Assembly (NCBI GenBank): GCA_934457115.1
Contig: CAKSHI010000026.1
Span: 1 to 6,793 of the forward strand
Origin: an uncultured Eubacteriales bacterium
GTDB lineage: Bacteria; Bacillota; Clostridia; Oscillospirales; Acutalibacteraceae
Length of the DNA stretch: 6,793 nucleotides
Direction of reading: 5' to 3'
Shown: piece after piece, positions 6,293-6,793 of the stretch
How positions within the stretch are numbered: the stretch's first letter is position 1
How the letters are laid out: every line of letters begins with the position of its first letter
Program-made: the position numbers and the translations under genes
Notes under the pieces: generated by a model
What the model saw: the letters and a program-made list of their open reading frames with translations, nothing else
The model's database searches: none
What the model was told of the DNA's origin: nothing

Positions 6293-6793
6293 TGGCAACA
6301 GCAAGCAAGATCATTAAAAAAGCAACAAGCTATATTGGAATAAAAGAGAATCCGGCAGGATCTAATAAAGTCAAATTTAATACCGATTACTATGGCAGAG
6401 CAGTGAAGGGATCAAGCTACCCTTGGTGCTGCACATTTGTGTGGGATATCTTTAGACTAGCTGGGGCATCAGAACTTTTCTTCGGAGGTGGAAAGACAGC
6501 ATATTGTCCAGACGTGGAAAATTACTACAAAAAACACGATCAATGGCATTCTACCGGACAGGTTGGAGATTTATGCTTAATGGACTTTGGAAAAGGAAGA
6601 GCATCGCACATCGGAATTGTAGAAAAAGTAAATGATAACGGTACATACACAACGATCGAGGGTAATACATCAAGGAGTAGCGACGACAACGGTGGAGCAG
6701 TCATGAGAAGAACAAGAAGCAAGAGTGTGATCCGTGGATTTGCAAGACCAGATTATGACCCGGAAAAGTACACTGCAGTAAAGAAGATATCCG
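6292..6793 (+). CDS. Endolysin with CHAP peptidase domain (3' partial)
   Basis: This enzyme should cut peptidoglycan, by cleaving peptide bridges or as an amidase, after the holin opens the membrane. Of 167 visible residues, 1-155 form a CHAP-type cysteine peptidase domain. The motif 'SYPWCCTFVWDIFRLAG' gives the catalytic Cys (C46, followed by another Cys at 47), 'GDLCLMDFGKGRASHIGIVEKV' gives the His (H106), and 'YTTIEGNTS' gives E123 and N125 as third residues of the active site. The domain closes with 'VIRGFARPDY', and 'DPEKYTAVKKIS' looks like the start of a linker. There is no signal peptide, consistent with holin-dependent release. The gene runs off the right edge, where a cell-wall-binding domain would be expected. 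The start shares one base with the holin stop codon. Confidence 0.92.
   Translation, partial: MATASKIIKKATSYIGIKENPAGSNKVKFNTDYYGRAVKGSSYPWCCTFVWDIFRLAGASELFFGGGKTAYCPDVENYYKKHDQWHSTGQVGDLCLMDFGKGRASHIGIVEKVNDNGTYTTIEGNTSRSSDDNGGAVMRRTRSKSVIRGFARPDYDPEKYTAVKKIS

Noticed and set aside
5980..6722. Minus-strand frames opposite the holin and endolysin
   Set aside because: They lie opposite well-recognised genes and encode low-complexity hydrophobic peptides produced by the complementary codons.

Overview
The window is the late tail-tip and lysis segment of a tailed bacteriophage or integrated prophage, most likely of a low-GC Gram-positive host. The AT-rich composition, frequent AGA and ATA codons, purine-rich ribosome binding sites, and the style of the tail-fibre modules and of the holin/CHAP-endolysin pair all point to Clostridia. 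A Lachnospiraceae-type gut host is my best guess, but that is inference. All genes lie on the + strand.

Layout: (1) Bases 2-5365 encode one very large tail-tip protein that is already open at the left edge; 1787 codons are visible. It has an N-terminal baseplate-hub-like region, long coiled-coil segments, two copies of a module bracketed by GGRNLL and KLE(K/R)GxKPTD(W/Y), a separate Trp/Cys-containing globular domain, a beta-rich shaft, and a C-terminal self-cleaving intramolecular chaperone (peptidase S74 family) with an intact Ser/Lys pair. (2) A 10-bp hairpin has the stop codon of this gene in its loop. (3) Bases 5410-5652 encode an 80-residue protein of unknown function. (4) A 148-base gap carries an 11-codon reading frame whose last codons form the left arm of an intrinsic terminator. 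(5) Bases 5801-6292 encode a three-membrane-segment holin. (6) From 6292 a CHAP-domain endolysin overlaps the holin stop codon by one base and runs off the right edge.

How they work together: the large protein should close the tail tip and carry host recognition, with its chaperone domain folding the trimeric fibre and then leaving. The holin and endolysin then open the membrane and cut peptidoglycan. The most unusual point is the junction between the structural and lysis genes. A mini reading frame ending Arg-Ala-Arg-Pro-stop is embedded in the terminator just upstream of the holin, a geometry that would suit ribosome-controlled read-through into the lysis genes. This is a hypothesis, not a demonstrated system.
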